Source: Thalassotalea_F euphylliae (lineage in GTDB: Bacteria > Pseudomonadota > Gammaproteobacteria > Enterobacterales > Alteromonadaceae). From it: a stretch of 64,000 nt of DNA. Location: NCBI RefSeq assembly GCF_042682785.1, contig NZ_JBHUIB010000003.1, positions 1,210,649 through 1,274,648 of the forward strand, written 5' to 3'. The translations under genes were made by a program, and so were the position numbers. Shown piece after piece: positions 1-9,113 of this stretch (its first letter is position 1; every line of letters starts with the position of its first letter). Under the pieces are notes generated by a model, which ran no database searches, was not told the origin of the DNA, and saw only the letters and a list, made by a program, of their open reading frames with translations.

Positions 1-153
1 ATTACTGCCCCTGTTTTATTCATAATGATGGCTATATTTTGTATCTACTTTGACCAGAAAGTAATTCAATGGCGAAAACAACTTCTTAGTGAGCGCAAAG
101 CCATCGGCAAACGCAAAAAGTACAGAACGTGCTTATTGCACGGCGCGCACTAA
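1..153 (+). CDS. C-terminal fragment of a hypothetical membrane protein (start outside window)
   Basis: An open frame enters from the left edge and ends at TAA 151-153, giving 50 residues. The first part is hydrophobic (about 15 residues rich in Ile, Met, Leu and Phe), followed by a strongly basic tail with KRKK. This is the pattern of a last membrane helix followed by a cytoplasmic positively charged tail. The family is not recognisable from this piece. The frame could be spurious because it is short, but hydrophobic-then-basic order and the stop just before the tcdA promoter region support a real gene end. Confidence 0.4.
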   Translation: MTAPVLFIMMAIFCIYFDQKVIQWRKQLLSERKAIGKRKKYRTCLLHGAH

Positions 154-221
154 TATTTTCTACACGTACCATTGAAATTTGCTAAAATGCCGCCGCTTTT
201 TAATCTCAACATGTAAGTAGT

Positions 222-1007
222 ATGTCGGAATACGATCTAAGATTTGGCGGTATAGCGCGGCTATATGGCGTTCAAGGTGCAGAAGTTATCAAAAATGCGT
301 CTTTCTGCGTCATTGGAATTGGTGGTGTTGGCTCGTGGGCGGCAGAGTCGCTCGCACGAACCGGCGTGGGCTCTATTACGCTGATAGACTTAGACGACAT
401 TTGTACGACCAATATCAATCGTCAAATACATGCAATGACTGACACCGTCGGTGAAAGTAAAGTCGATGTCATGTCTGCACGTATTCAGCAAATCAACCCT
501 GAATGCCAAGTCAATGAAGTTGAAGACTTTATCACGCTTGAAAATATCGCTTCTCTCATAAGCAAAGAATTCGACTACGTCATTGATGCAATCGATTCAG
601 TTCCAGTAAAAGCGGCGTTAATTGCCCACTGTAAGCGTAACAAGATTCCATTGATTACTATTGGCGGAGCTGGTGGGCAGACGGATCCGAGTCAAATTCA
701 AATCACAGATTTAAGCCAGACTTATCAAGACCCCCTGCTTGCGAAAGTTCGCAACCAATTGCGACGTCAGTACAATTTTCCACGCAATACTAAGAGAAAA
801 TTTGCCATAGATGCAGTGTTTTCAACACAACAGCTAGTCTATCCGGATGCGGAAGGTAATGTCTGCCATGCAAAGCAAACGCAAGATGGCGCAATAAAGT
901 TAGACTGTACAAGTGGCTTTGGCGCGGCAACACATGTTACTGCGACTTTTGCTTTCTTCGCGACAGGCCGCGCCATTGACAAACTACTGCGAAAAAAACT
1001 CAGTTAG
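222..1007 (+). CDS. tcdA: tRNA threonylcarbamoyladenosine dehydratase TcdA (CsdL)
   Basis: E1-like enzyme that uses ATP to dehydrate t6A37 of ANN-decoding tRNAs to the cyclic form ct6A. The 261 residues match the family length (about 268 in E. coli). The nucleotide-binding glycine loop GIGGVGSW is at residues 32-39 and the E1-family DLDD...NINRQ segment lies near 56-68. A weak TAAG-type ribosome site precedes ATG 222, and a possible -10 (TAAAAT) lies at 183-188. It is convergent with the CsdA-CsdE fusion, and the stop codons overlap by four bases. In E. coli csdL neighbours csdA and csdE, and CsdE interacts with CsdL, so this pairing is functionally expected. Confidence 0.95.
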   Translation: MSEYDLRFGGIARLYGVQGAEVIKNASFCVIGIGGVGSWAAESLARTGVGSITLIDLDDICTTNINRQIHAMTDTVGESKVDVMSARIQQINPECQVNEVEDFITLENIASLISKEFDYVIDAIDSVPVKAALIAHCKRNKIPLITIGGAGGQTDPSQIQITDLSQTYQDPLLAKVRNQLRRQYNFPRNTKRKFAIDAVFSTQQLVYPDAEGNVCHAKQTQDGAIKLDCTSGFGAATHVTATFAFFATGRAIDKLLRKKLS

Positions 1008-2647
1008 CCTGCTGTTGATTGCTTAATACGGTTTACAATGGCAACAACACCGTTGCCACGAGACGGGCTGAGCTGTTGCATTAGCCCAAGCTCTTCAAAA
1101 TAGCTATCAATATCAAAAGACCGAATAAAATCACTCGTTTGATGTTGATAAACCGCAAGAATAATCACCAGTAAACCGCGTATAACCTTGGCATCACTGT
1201 CTGCTGAGAAATGCCAAACTCCATTCTTATTCGTTGCTTTTAACCAAGCTGCACTCTCACATCCATCTATAAGCAGCTCGTTCGATCTCTCTTCTTTGGG
1301 CATTCTTTTTAACTCTTTTCCCAAGAGCATAATAATGCGATGACGCCCGTCCCATCCTCTTGCGTCAGAGAACTTATCAATGACAGATTGCGACGCGTTT
1401 GGAGTTTGTGCTTTCTGCTCATCTGGAGTTTCAGCGTTAAAAAAGCCTTTAATTAAAGAGAGTGTAGCGTCTACCTCCTCCAATGTATTGTAGGGAGAAA
1501 GGGATAAACGCACACAACCGCTGAGGCCCAAATATTCCATCAATGGCATTGCACAATGATGCCCTGCCCGACACGCGACGTTATGGGCGTCTAGGTAACT
1601 CGCTAAGTCTTGATGATGATGGTCTGTTACCGTAAATGAAAATACCGGCACACTAGGTACTCCATCAAATATCAGATTAATTTGGGGAATCTGACTTAAC
1701 CCTGAATGCATTCGATTCAATAAGATTTGCTCATGACTTAAACCGCCTGAAGCGATTAACGTCTCAACCGTTTCAATAGCTTTCGCCATAGCCACGACGC
1801 CTGCAATATTGGGTGTACCGGGTTCAAATTTAAAAGGGAGCTCTCCAAAACTAGTACCAGAAAAGCTCACTTTTTTAATCATTTCACCACCAAACTGATA
1901 GGGTGACATCTTGTTTAGCAGCTCAGCTTTGCCGTAGAGCACTCCCACACCTGTTGGGCCAAACATTTTATGCGCTGAAAACACCAAAAAGTCACAATCA
2001 AGCGCTCTAACATCCACTTTTTGATGTGCTACCACTTGAGCAGCATCTAACAAAACTTTTGCATTCACACTTTTTGCAAGCGCTATCAGTTCGGTGACAG
2101 GGTTATGTTTACCAACAACGTTAGACACCATTGCGAAGCTAACCATTTTGGTTCGTGACGAAATTAAAGTCTTAGCAACGTTAAGGTCAATCTCTCCGGC
2201 AGTATTTAATGGCATCACCTTTATTAAAGCACCTGTTTGTTCCGCAACCTGCTGCCAGGGAACGATATTGGCATGATGCTCACTATGAGAAAGCAAAATT
2301 TCATCACCTGCAGTTAAATTATCCATTCCCCAACTACTTGCAACGATATTAATGCCCTCAGTAGTTCCTTTGGTCCAAATAACCTCTGCACATGAGTTTG
2401 CATTGATAAAACACTGCGCTGATAACCTTGCCGCTTCAAATTTCTCTGTCGCTAGAGCACTGAGTTGATGTGAGGCTCTGTGCACATTGGCATTTATTGA
2501 CTGATAATACAGAGATTCAGCTGTAATAACGTCACTCGGCTTTTGCGTTGTCGCTGCGTTATCAAAATAGATTATATGGCGATTTGGGCTATCATTAGAA
2601 AATATAGGAAATTGATTTCTAAAGGTATTTACACTGAATATTTTCAT
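1004..2647 (-). CDS. csdA: CsdA-type cysteine desulfurase fused to a CsdE/SufE sulfur acceptor
   Basis: PLP enzyme that takes sulfur from cysteine and passes it as a persulfide. Residues 1 to about 405 are a SufS/CsdA-type class V desulfurase: the PLP lysine is in SAHK (K227) and the persulfide cysteine in RAGHHC (C365). Residues from about 420 to 547 are a complete SufE/CsdE domain with its sulfur-accepting cysteine in GCESAAWL (C463). In E. coli these are two proteins of roughly 400 and 147 residues; here both active sites lie on one 547-residue chain. The ATG at 2647 is preferred; an in-frame TTG lies directly upstream at 2650. Convergent with tcdA, its presumed functional partner. Confidence 0.9.
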   Translation of the reverse strand: MKIFSVNTFRNQFPIFSNDSPNRHIIYFDNAATTQKPSDVITAESLYYQSINANVHRASHQLSALATEKFEAARLSAQCFINANSCAEVIWTKGTTEGINIVASSWGMDNLTAGDEILLSHSEHHANIVPWQQVAEQTGALIKVMPLNTAGEIDLNVAKTLISSRTKMVSFAMVSNVVGKHNPVTELIALAKSVNAKVLLDAAQVVAHQKVDVRALDCDFLVFSAHKMFGPTGVGVLYGKAELLNKMSPYQFGGEMIKKVSFSGTSFGELPFKFEPGTPNIAGVVAMAKAIETVETLIASGGLSHEQILLNRMHSGLSQIPQINLIFDGVPSVPVFSFTVTDHHHQDLASYLDAHNVACRAGHHCAMPLMEYLGLSGCVRLSLSPYNTLEEVDATLSLIKGFFNAETPDEQKAQTPNASQSVIDKFSDARGWDGRHRIIMLLGKELKRMPKEERSNELLIDGCESAAWLKATNKNGVWHFSADSDAKVIRGLLVIILAVYQHQTSDFIRSFDIDSYFEELGLMQQLSPSRGNGVVAIVNRIKQSTAG

Positions 2648-2792
2648 CAATTAAATGACATAAAAGGGCAATAAAACTTCCACAATTATAACCTACCATT
2701 TGCGCCCAATTCAGGAAAAAAGTATCGCGCGCGTTGTTATTTTTCCATTTTGTAGACTATACCTATAGCAAGCTAAAATAAGGATGATAAGA

Positions 2793-3005
2793 ATGGCATT
2801 ATTTTCGTGGTTTCATAACGCCTCTGATGTACATCACACCAGCACTAAAAGAATGAAGTCTAGACAATTAAATCAATCAATGTGGCCAATTGCACAAGTT
2901 AGAGAACCTCTATTAGCAGCACGGAAACCGATTAAAAAACTCACGGTAGAACCCGCAGTTTCACTAGATAACGAGCAAGACATTAATTTAGCAGGTGAAA
3001 ACTAA
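2793..3005 (+). CDS. small hypothetical protein
   Basis: A 70-residue frame starting at ATG 2793, chosen because AAGGA at 2780-2784 sits 8 bases upstream; the earlier in-frame ATG at 2784 is too close to that site. A plausible promoter TTGTTA (2734-2739), 18 bases, TATACC (2758-2763) lies upstream. The protein begins MALFSWF, is then basic and hydrophilic, and ends acidic; no domain or membrane segment is recognised. It ends four bases inside the convergent protease-like gene. Good signals but unknown function, so it is reported as a probable small gene. Confidence 0.55.
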   Translation: MALFSWFHNASDVHHTSTKRMKSRQLNQSMWPIAQVREPLLAARKPIKKLTVEPAVSLDNEQDINLAGEN

Positions 3006-4414
3006 AATCCGCCTCTGAGCGTTTTAGTTTGTATATCAGGCGATTGAAAAAAGGTAGCAGATGTTACTAGCCACTCCTTCGCCTGCTCAACTTTCCCTTC
3101 TTGATACAAAGCCAAAGCAATGTTGTAGGTAAATGGGGGCATTAAGCTCGTTTCTTCGCTTTGGTCCAACAGCGTAAGATACTGGTCTGGGACTGGCAAA
3201 TTGTAGTTTCGCATAAACCCTCTTTCCCTAAGTGGTTTTAGTGCAATATTTTCCTTATTCGCTGAACATGTCTCGCTTATGAAAAACCCTAATCCTTGTT
3301 CTGTTAGAGCCTCTCCAATAGGATAGGAATCGCGTACAGCAAGCCCTTCATTTCTCATTGCTTTAAACCAAGGTACTTTTTGTGCGTTCTTCAGTGTAAC
3401 CATATTGCCGTTAATGTCCTTGCGCGCCAACAAAGAAAAATTAATGTGTATTTTATCAATCCCCCCATTACAAATGTTATGAGTCGCGGACAACGTATAT
3501 TCATCAGCGAAGCCAACCAAATGAGCAACCTCATGTTGGAAAACCTGTGCTGTGTCTGTCCTGTCTAGGTATAAAATACCAAAATGTACATTAGCCCCTC
3601 CTTTTGGCCTCAATACAGCAATATATTTAGATGTAATCAGGTGTGCCCATTTTTTCCAAAAACTTTCACTACATTGAATAGCCTTTTCAATATCATGCTC
3701 ACACACCAAATCAAGCAGTGGAATATACTGAATTGCTTTTACACACACTTGCTCAGCTAAAGGGCTATTATCATAAGCGGCTTTAATATGCTGCCAGTGG
3801 CGTAAATCTTCATAGTTGCCTGCTACTAAGGTTATGCTATGTTCGCAACGATTCATAACTTTGGCAGGAACAATCGCTTCAGGTGCATAGCCAAATAGGG
3901 AAAACTTATTGAGGTAACGATCGTTCTGGCTAACAATTGACGATAACTCCGAGCCTACAGCTAGTGAAGCCCTTGCCATCAGCCATTGCTTATTTTCATT
4001 TATGTTGTCTAAACGCGCTTTAGCTAATAGTTGCCAGGCTACATCGTACTTCTCTTGTAGATAATAAAAGGACGCTAATTCGTAAACAGACTCATCATTG
4101 CCAAGCATAATGGACTGCTGCCAATATGAAACAGCGTTTTGATAATCACCTTTTTGTTCATATATTTGCGCAAGCTGATTAGCGATATCTGCGTCAGATA
4201 TTGCTACAAATTTTGCACTATTGAACCAAGCGTTCGACTCAATAGGAAAGCGCTCTACCACAAATTGATGAGCTGATGGCGCGTTATGTTTTAACGCAAA
4301 CCAGACAAGATTATCAGAGGGCGAGGCAACACTATTAATGTATCGCTCAAACGAAAAAGAGCTTGTTGCCAATACCAGCAACAAGCTCAATACAACCGTA
4401 ACCCGAATGAACAT
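3002..4414 (-). CDS. exported TPR-containing protein with HExxH metalloprotease motif
   Basis: 470 residues. An N-terminal hydrophobic stretch (4-20) is a probable signal peptide or anchor. Residues about 70-150 look like tetratricopeptide/Sel1-type helical repeats (AQIYEQKGDYQNAVSYWQQS). The core carries HEVAHLVGFADEY at 294-306; an HExxH zinc motif followed by an ADEY tail resembles M64-type and metzincin-like zinc peptidases. It follows nlpI with a gap of only 8 bases and is surely co-transcribed. NlpI in E. coli is an adaptor for periplasmic proteolysis, so a functional link is plausible but is inference. Peptidase activity is predicted only; the third zinc ligand was not identified. Confidence 0.65.
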   Translation of the reverse strand: MFIRVTVVLSLLLVLATSSFSFERYINSVASPSDNLVWFALKHNAPSAHQFVVERFPIESNAWFNSAKFVAISDADIANQLAQIYEQKGDYQNAVSYWQQSIMLGNDESVYELASFYYLQEKYDVAWQLLAKARLDNINENKQWLMARASLAVGSELSSIVSQNDRYLNKFSLFGYAPEAIVPAKVMNRCEHSITLVAGNYEDLRHWQHIKAAYDNSPLAEQVCVKAIQYIPLLDLVCEHDIEKAIQCSESFWKKWAHLITSKYIAVLRPKGGANVHFGILYLDRTDTAQVFQHEVAHLVGFADEYTLSATHNICNGGIDKIHINFSLLARKDINGNMVTLKNAQKVPWFKAMRNEGLAVRDSYPIGEALTEQGLGFFISETCSANKENIALKPLRERGFMRNYNLPVPDQYLTLLDQSEETSLMPPFTYNIALALYQEGKVEQAKEWLVTSATFFQSPDIQTKTLRGGF

Positions 4415-4422
4415 AACGAACG

Positions 4423-5301
4423 TTAGAACTGCTCAGCCGCTTGTCGCGCTAGGTCTAATTCTAATTTAGCGTACCTATGCTCAACAAACTCGTAAACATT
4501 GGTGCTCAACGCTAATTTAAAGAAATTGATAGCAACTTTATCATTGGCATTAGCTTGCGCGTACTTTCCAAGATAGAAATATGCCTCACATAGTCTGTCT
4601 GTCAGTTCTTTATTTGAACTCACATCATTTGTCAGATTATCAATAAATTTATCTTGTGATAATTCGCCTAAATACAGTGAAATTATTTGCTTCGCCCATA
4701 CAGCGTCATTAACCGCAACAGCACGCTCTTTTAACTTAGCCAACGCAGCTTGTTTGTCTACTGACTGCTCAGCTAGGTAGAGCCACAACACGCGGTAAGG
4801 GTCATTTTCCTGCTTGCTCAAAAACACTTCAAAATCGTCAACAGCCAACTGTGGTCTGCCGCCGTAATAAAGCGCTATTCCCCTGTTTAAATAGGCGAAC
4901 TCATGATTTGGCTGAAGGTCAATTGCAGAATCAAACTGATCATAAGCTTGATTAAACTCTTGCATTTGCGTGAAATGAATACCTAAAAAGTTATATGCAT
5001 CAACAAGATCGGGCTTTAACCGAAGAGCTCGATTAAAGTCTAAGCGAGCCAAATTTCTTAAGCCCACAGAGTCGTAAACAACACCGCGATCATAGTAAAG
5101 CTGAGCTTTCTGCATGTCATTGATCTCAGCACGTTGAATCACTTCAGTTAAACGCGCTAGCGCTATTTCACTTTTATAGTTAATTGGTAATGGCTCAGCA
5201 ATAACTAAATTACCAAGGGATGATTGAGTCGATGAAGTTGTGGCGCAGCCCTGTGCTAGCAGTAGAACACCCATCGCACACAGGTGAGATAATTTGATCA
5301 C
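4423..5301 (-). CDS. nlpI: NlpI-like outer-membrane TPR lipoprotein
   Basis: 292 residues, against 294 for E. coli NlpI. The signal peptide ends in a lipobox LAQGC with C19 as the lipidated cysteine. Several TPR units follow between residues 60 and 180 (ARLDFNRALRLKPDLVDAYN and the next copy). In enterobacteria nlpI lies directly downstream of pnp, as here. NlpI is known there as an adaptor delivering cell-wall hydrolases such as MepS to the protease Prc. A terminator separates it from pnp, so readthrough or its own promoter must drive it. The next gene, only 8 bases away, encodes an exported HExxH protein. Confidence 0.85.
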   Translation of the reverse strand: MIKLSHLCAMGVLLLAQGCATTSSTQSSLGNLVIAEPLPINYKSEIALARLTEVIQRAEINDMQKAQLYYDRGVVYDSVGLRNLARLDFNRALRLKPDLVDAYNFLGIHFTQMQEFNQAYDQFDSAIDLQPNHEFAYLNRGIALYYGGRPQLAVDDFEVFLSKQENDPYRVLWLYLAEQSVDKQAALAKLKERAVAVNDAVWAKQIISLYLGELSQDKFIDNLTNDVSSNKELTDRLCEAYFYLGKYAQANANDKVAINFFKLALSTNVYEFVEHRYAKLELDLARQAAEQF

Positions 5302-5357
5302 TAACGAAAATGCCTCAAGAAAAATGCAAGGAAAAGTGCGTATTTGTCGAGTATATA

Positions 5358-5384
5358 AAAAAGGGAGCCTTTTGGCTCCCTTTA
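5358..5384 (-). terminator. intrinsic terminator after pnp
   Basis: On the minus strand AAAGGGAGCC, a four-base AAAA loop, and GGCTCCCTTT are followed by a run of T. It lies 16 bases past the pnp stop codon and separates pnp from nlpI. Confidence 0.85.
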
Positions 5385-5399
5385 TTTCATTCAGACTGA

Positions 5400-7535
5400 T
5401 TAGTCTTCAGAGCTTTCAGCAGCCGCTTCTGGTGCTGCTTCTTCAGCCGGCTTTTCAACCGCTTCTTTCATGCTCAAACGAACGCGACCTTGACGGTCTA
5501 CTTCAAGTACTTTCACCGTCACTTCTTGACCTTCGCTTAGTACGTCAGCAACCGCATTTACACGCTCTTCAGAGATTTGAGAGATGTGAACTAAGCCGTC
5601 TTTACCTGGTAGAACATTAACGAATGCACCGAAGTCAACAATACGAACCACTTTACCAGTGTAAATTGTACCCACTTCGATTTCAGCCGTTAGTGCTTTG
5701 ATGCGGTTAATTGCATCTTCAGCTTGTTTACCATCAGTCGCTGCAATTTTAACTGTACCGTCGTCTTCAATCTCAATCGTCGTACCCGTTTCCTCAGTAA
5801 GTTGACGGATTGTAGCGCCACCTTTACCGATAACGTCACGAATCTTATCTTCTGAGATCTTCATTGTGTGGATACGCGGAGCAAATTCAGAGATATCATC
5901 ACGTGCTGAACTAATTGCTTGGTCCATGACACTTAAGATGTGAATACGTGCAGCTTTCGCTTGGTTAAGCGCAGTCTGCATAATATCCTGAGTAATACCT
6001 TCAATTTTGATATCCATTTGAAGTGCAGTAATACCGTTAGTTGTACCTGCTACTTTAAAGTCCATATCACCTAGGTGATCCTCGTCACCTAAGATGTCAG
6101 AAAGTACTACGTGGCTGTCGCCTTCTTTAACAAGACCCATCGCAATACCAGCAACAGAATCTTTAATTGGCACACCAGCATCCATAAGCGCTAAAGAAGT
6201 ACCACAAACAGAAGCCATTGACGATGAACCGTTTGATTCTGTAATTTCAGATACTACACGCACTGCGTACGGGAATTCTTCAATCGTTGGCATAACGGCT
6301 AAGATACCACGCTTCGCCAAACGACCATGACCAATTTCACGACGCTTAGGCGAACCAATAAAGCCAGTTTCACCTACTGAGTATGGAGGGAAGTTGTAGT
6401 GCAACATGAAGTTGTCAGTCTTCTCACCAAGAATAGTTTCTACACGTTGTGCATCACGCTGTGTACCTAACGTTGCCGTTACTAATGCTTGCGTTTCACC
6501 ACGTGTAAACACTGCACTACCGTGAGTTCTTGGTAGTACGCCTGTCATCACGTCAAGTGCACGAACCATTTCAGGATCACGGCCATCAATGCGCGGGTGA
6601 CCTTGTGTAATACGACCACGTACTACTGATTTTTCTAGATCGTGGAATAAATCTTTTGCTTCTTGAACATTTAGTTCTGCATCTTCAGCGAGTAATTTCT
6701 CAACCACTTCATTGCGAATTTCAGCTACTTTTTCGTAACGTGCCGCTTTTTCAGTAATTTGATAAGCTTCATTAACTTGGCTTTCAGAAAGCTCAGCAAT
6801 TTTAGCAATTAACGCTGCATTCTTAACTGGTGCTTCCCAGTTCCAAGATGGTGTATTTACTTCTGAAGCGAACTCTTGAATCGCTTTGATAGCGGCTTGA
6901 GATTGCTCATGGCCGTATACAACAGCACCAAGCATGACTTCTTCAGAAAGCACTTCTGCTTCTGACTCAACCATTAATACCGCTGATTCTGTGCCTGCTA
7001 CCACTAGGTCTAATTGGCTAGATTCTAATTCAGACTGTAAAGGGTTTAATAAGTATTGGCCGTCTTTGTAACCAACACGAGCAGCACCCACTGGGCCGTT
7101 GAAAGGTGTACCTGTAATCGCTAACGCTGCAGATGTACCTAACAATGAAATGATATCTGGTGAAATTTCTGGGTTAGCAGAAACAACCGTAATAATAACC
7201 TGAACTTCGTTAGTAAACCCTTCTGGGAATAACGGGCGAATTGGACGGTCAATTAAACGCGCAATAAGTGTTTCTTCTTCTGAAGGGCGACCTTCACGCT
7301 TGAAAAAACCACCTGGGATTTTACCCGCTGCATATGTTTTTTCTTGATAGTTAACTGTTAATGGGAAAAAGTCTTGACCTTCAACAGCTTCTTTCTTAGC
7401 AACAACTGACACCAACACACTAGTATCATCCATTGATGCCATCACGGCAGCTGTTGCTTGACGAGCGATAACGCCCGTTTCTAATGTTACGGTATGTTGA
7501 CCGTATTCAAATGTTTTTGTTACCGGAGTAAACAT
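5400..7535 (-). CDS. pnp: polyribonucleotide nucleotidyltransferase (PNPase)
   Basis: Phosphate-dependent 3'-5' exoribonuclease and polymerase, a trimer and a component of the RNA degradosome. 711 residues is the normal length. It has two RNase PH-type domains, a KH domain with GKGG at 570-573, and an S1 domain from about 620 to 690, ending in an acidic/alanine-rich tail. The N terminus FEYGQHTVTLETG is nearly identical to that of E. coli. A perfect -10 hexamer TATAAT lies on the minus strand at 7618-7613 without an obvious -35, leaving a leader of about 75 bases in which autoregulation, known for PNPase, could act. Unusually, a plus-strand gene separates it from rpsO. Confidence 0.98.
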   Translation of the reverse strand: MFTPVTKTFEYGQHTVTLETGVIARQATAAVMASMDDTSVLVSVVAKKEAVEGQDFFPLTVNYQEKTYAAGKIPGGFFKREGRPSEEETLIARLIDRPIRPLFPEGFTNEVQVIITVVSANPEISPDIISLLGTSAALAITGTPFNGPVGAARVGYKDGQYLLNPLQSELESSQLDLVVAGTESAVLMVESEAEVLSEEVMLGAVVYGHEQSQAAIKAIQEFASEVNTPSWNWEAPVKNAALIAKIAELSESQVNEAYQITEKAARYEKVAEIRNEVVEKLLAEDAELNVQEAKDLFHDLEKSVVRGRITQGHPRIDGRDPEMVRALDVMTGVLPRTHGSAVFTRGETQALVTATLGTQRDAQRVETILGEKTDNFMLHYNFPPYSVGETGFIGSPKRREIGHGRLAKRGILAVMPTIEEFPYAVRVVSEITESNGSSSMASVCGTSLALMDAGVPIKDSVAGIAMGLVKEGDSHVVLSDILGDEDHLGDMDFKVAGTTNGITALQMDIKIEGITQDIMQTALNQAKAARIHILSVMDQAISSARDDISEFAPRIHTMKISEDKIRDVIGKGGATIRQLTEETGTTIEIEDDGTVKIAATDGKQAEDAINRIKALTAEIEVGTIYTGKVVRIVDFGAFVNVLPGKDGLVHISQISEERVNAVADVLSEGQEVTVKVLEVDRQGRVRLSMKEAVEKPAEEAAPEAAAESSED

Positions 7536-7725
7536 TTATTTCATTCCTTATTTAAGACACTAATTTACCTATTTAAATTAGCTCTACTTTCTTTACTTTA
7601 ATTTGCACGCTAATTATAACGACAAAGCACGTTAATACTAGGGCGAATGCAAATTAAAACAGGATTGTCACAAAAAAATATATTCAGGCGATATTTCAAC
7701 AAAAATTTACAACGAGTGCCGGCAG

Positions 7726-7754
7726 TTGGGCTACAAAAAAGCAGGTGTTATAGT
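7726..7754 (+). promoter_or_regulatory. predicted sigma-70 promoter of the solute-binding gene
   Basis: TTGGGC (7726-7731), 17 bases, TATAGT (7749-7754), about 47 bases before the start codon at 7801. Confidence 0.5.
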
Positions 7755-7800
7755 GAAAAACACGACGATTGATTCGCCTTTTTAATGATGGTGCTATGAC

Positions 7801-8661
7801 ATGATAACGCGCACAGTTGCAAATTTTTCAGTTCTATTTTTTATCGCGGTATCGGTATGTAAAGCCGAAGAGAAAAGAACGATTGTCTACCCTGGCCACG
7901 AGCGAAATGATTACATTATTTTATTGTTGAATGCGGTATTCAATACGCCACCAAATACGAACAAATATCTCATTCGCCCCTATGGTGAAGATTTACCAAA
8001 AGGTCGGGCATATGAAAAAATGGCTAACAATGAAGGCATAGATATCGTTATGGGGGGTTCTACTCCCGAGCGAGAATCAAAGTATCAGCCTATCAGGTTT
8101 CCTCTTCTTAAGGGGTTACATGGCTGGCGAATCCCCTTAGTGCATGAAAAAAACGCAGAACTATTTGCGCATGTATCTGATATTATTTCATTCACGTCCC
8201 TTGTTGCTGGGCAATTTCATACTTGGTCAGACACACAAGTATTAGAGAGTAATGGCATTAGAGTTTCTAAAGGAACCGACTATGCCGGCCTTTATGCGAT
8301 GCTACACCAGCAGCGATTCGATTATTTCCCTCGCTCCATAGTAGAGGTCGATCGGAATATTGAACAATTTAATCATTTTGATATAGCAAAGGATAAGCAC
8401 ATCCTTATCCACTACCCTACAGCATATTACTACTACGTCAGAAAAGGCGACAATGAATTAGCAGCTGACATCAAAGCAGGGCTCGAATACTTGCATACTA
8501 GCGGGGAATTACAGCGCTTGTTTATGGCGAGCTATGGTGAGCAAGTCGAGAAAACAGCTAAGGAAGGGCGCCATGTGATAAGGCTAACGAACACAAAACT
8601 TTCACCACTTACGCCCCTAGACAGAGAGGAATTATGGCTAAACCTAGAGGAAGCAAGGTAA
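7801..8661 (+). CDS. periplasmic solute-binding protein (family 3-like)
   Basis: 286 residues with an N-terminal signal peptide (hydrophobic 8-20, likely cleavage after CKA). The rest resembles extracellular family 3 binding proteins: a two-lobe layout, a DIVMGGSTPERESKY segment typical of lobe I, and a C-terminal GELQRLFMASYG segment seen near the end of such proteins. No ABC permease or ATPase and no GGDEF or kinase partner is adjacent, so it may act alone as a sensor or orphan receptor. Ligand unknown. It is on the strand opposite to rpsO and pnp, splitting a usually adjacent pair. Confidence 0.7.
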   Translation: MITRTVANFSVLFFIAVSVCKAEEKRTIVYPGHERNDYIILLLNAVFNTPPNTNKYLIRPYGEDLPKGRAYEKMANNEGIDIVMGGSTPERESKYQPIRFPLLKGLHGWRIPLVHEKNAELFAHVSDIISFTSLVAGQFHTWSDTQVLESNGIRVSKGTDYAGLYAMLHQQRFDYFPRSIVEVDRNIEQFNHFDIAKDKHILIHYPTAYYYYVRKGDNELAADIKAGLEYLHTSGELQRLFMASYGEQVEKTAKEGRHVIRLTNTKLSPLTPLDREELWLNLEEAR

Positions 8662-8684
8662 AGTCGATACAACCTTTTAAGCAC

Positions 8685-8713
8685 AAAAAAAGGCGCTAAA
8701 CAGCGCCTTTTTT
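8685..8713. terminator. bidirectional intrinsic terminator between rpsO and the binding protein
   Basis: AAAAAAGGCGCT (to 8697), loop AAAC (8698-8701), AGCGCCTTTTTT. The A and T runs on both sides let it serve the plus-strand gene ending at 8661 and rpsO ending at 8729. Confidence 0.9.
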
Positions 8714-8728
8714 CTGATAAGCATTGGA

Positions 8729-8998
8729 TTAACGACGTAAACCAAGCTTACCGATAAGAGCAGTGTAACGCTCAACATCTTTACGCTTCAAGTAATCTAG
8801 AAGCTTACGACGTTGGCTAACCATGCGTAAAAGACCACGACGTGAGTGGTGATCATGGATGTGCTCTTTAAAGTGACCTTGTAGATGGTTGATTTGTGTA
8901 GTTAACAATGCAACCTGTACTTCTGGAGAACCAGTGTCACCTTCTTTAACTGCATATTCAGCAACGATAGCTGCTTTTTGCTCAGTTGATAAAGACAT
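8729..8998 (-). CDS. rpsO: 30S ribosomal protein S15
   Basis: 89 residues, the standard length. The segment GDTGSPEVQVALLTTQINHL and the C-terminal RRKLLDYLKRKDVERY are diagnostic. S15 binds 16S rRNA early in assembly and connects the platform to helix 44/45 partners. It has its own strong promoter 80-110 bases upstream, leaving a leader of about 70 bases in which S15 autoregulation, known in E. coli, could operate. In most gammaproteobacteria pnp follows directly; here a terminator and an opposite-strand gene intervene. Confidence 0.98.
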   Translation of the reverse strand: MSLSTEQKAAIVAEYAVKEGDTGSPEVQVALLTTQINHLQGHFKEHIHDHHSRRGLLRMVSQRRKLLDYLKRKDVERYTALIGKLGLRR

Positions 8999-9079
8999 AA
9001 TAAATACCTTATATATTTTAGTGTATAAAAATCGCGTCTAGCCGAACACTAAACCAGCAAGACGTTCTAGCGAGCGCGT

Positions 9080-9107
9080 ATTATAGCGACTCGCCCTACT
9101 TTTGCAA
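9080..9107 (-). promoter_or_regulatory. strong sigma-70 promoter of rpsO
   Basis: Minus strand TTGCAA (9107-9102), 16 bases, TATAAT (9085-9080). It lies between the truB stop and the rpsO start. Confidence 0.8.
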
Positions 9108-9113
9108 GTTGCG

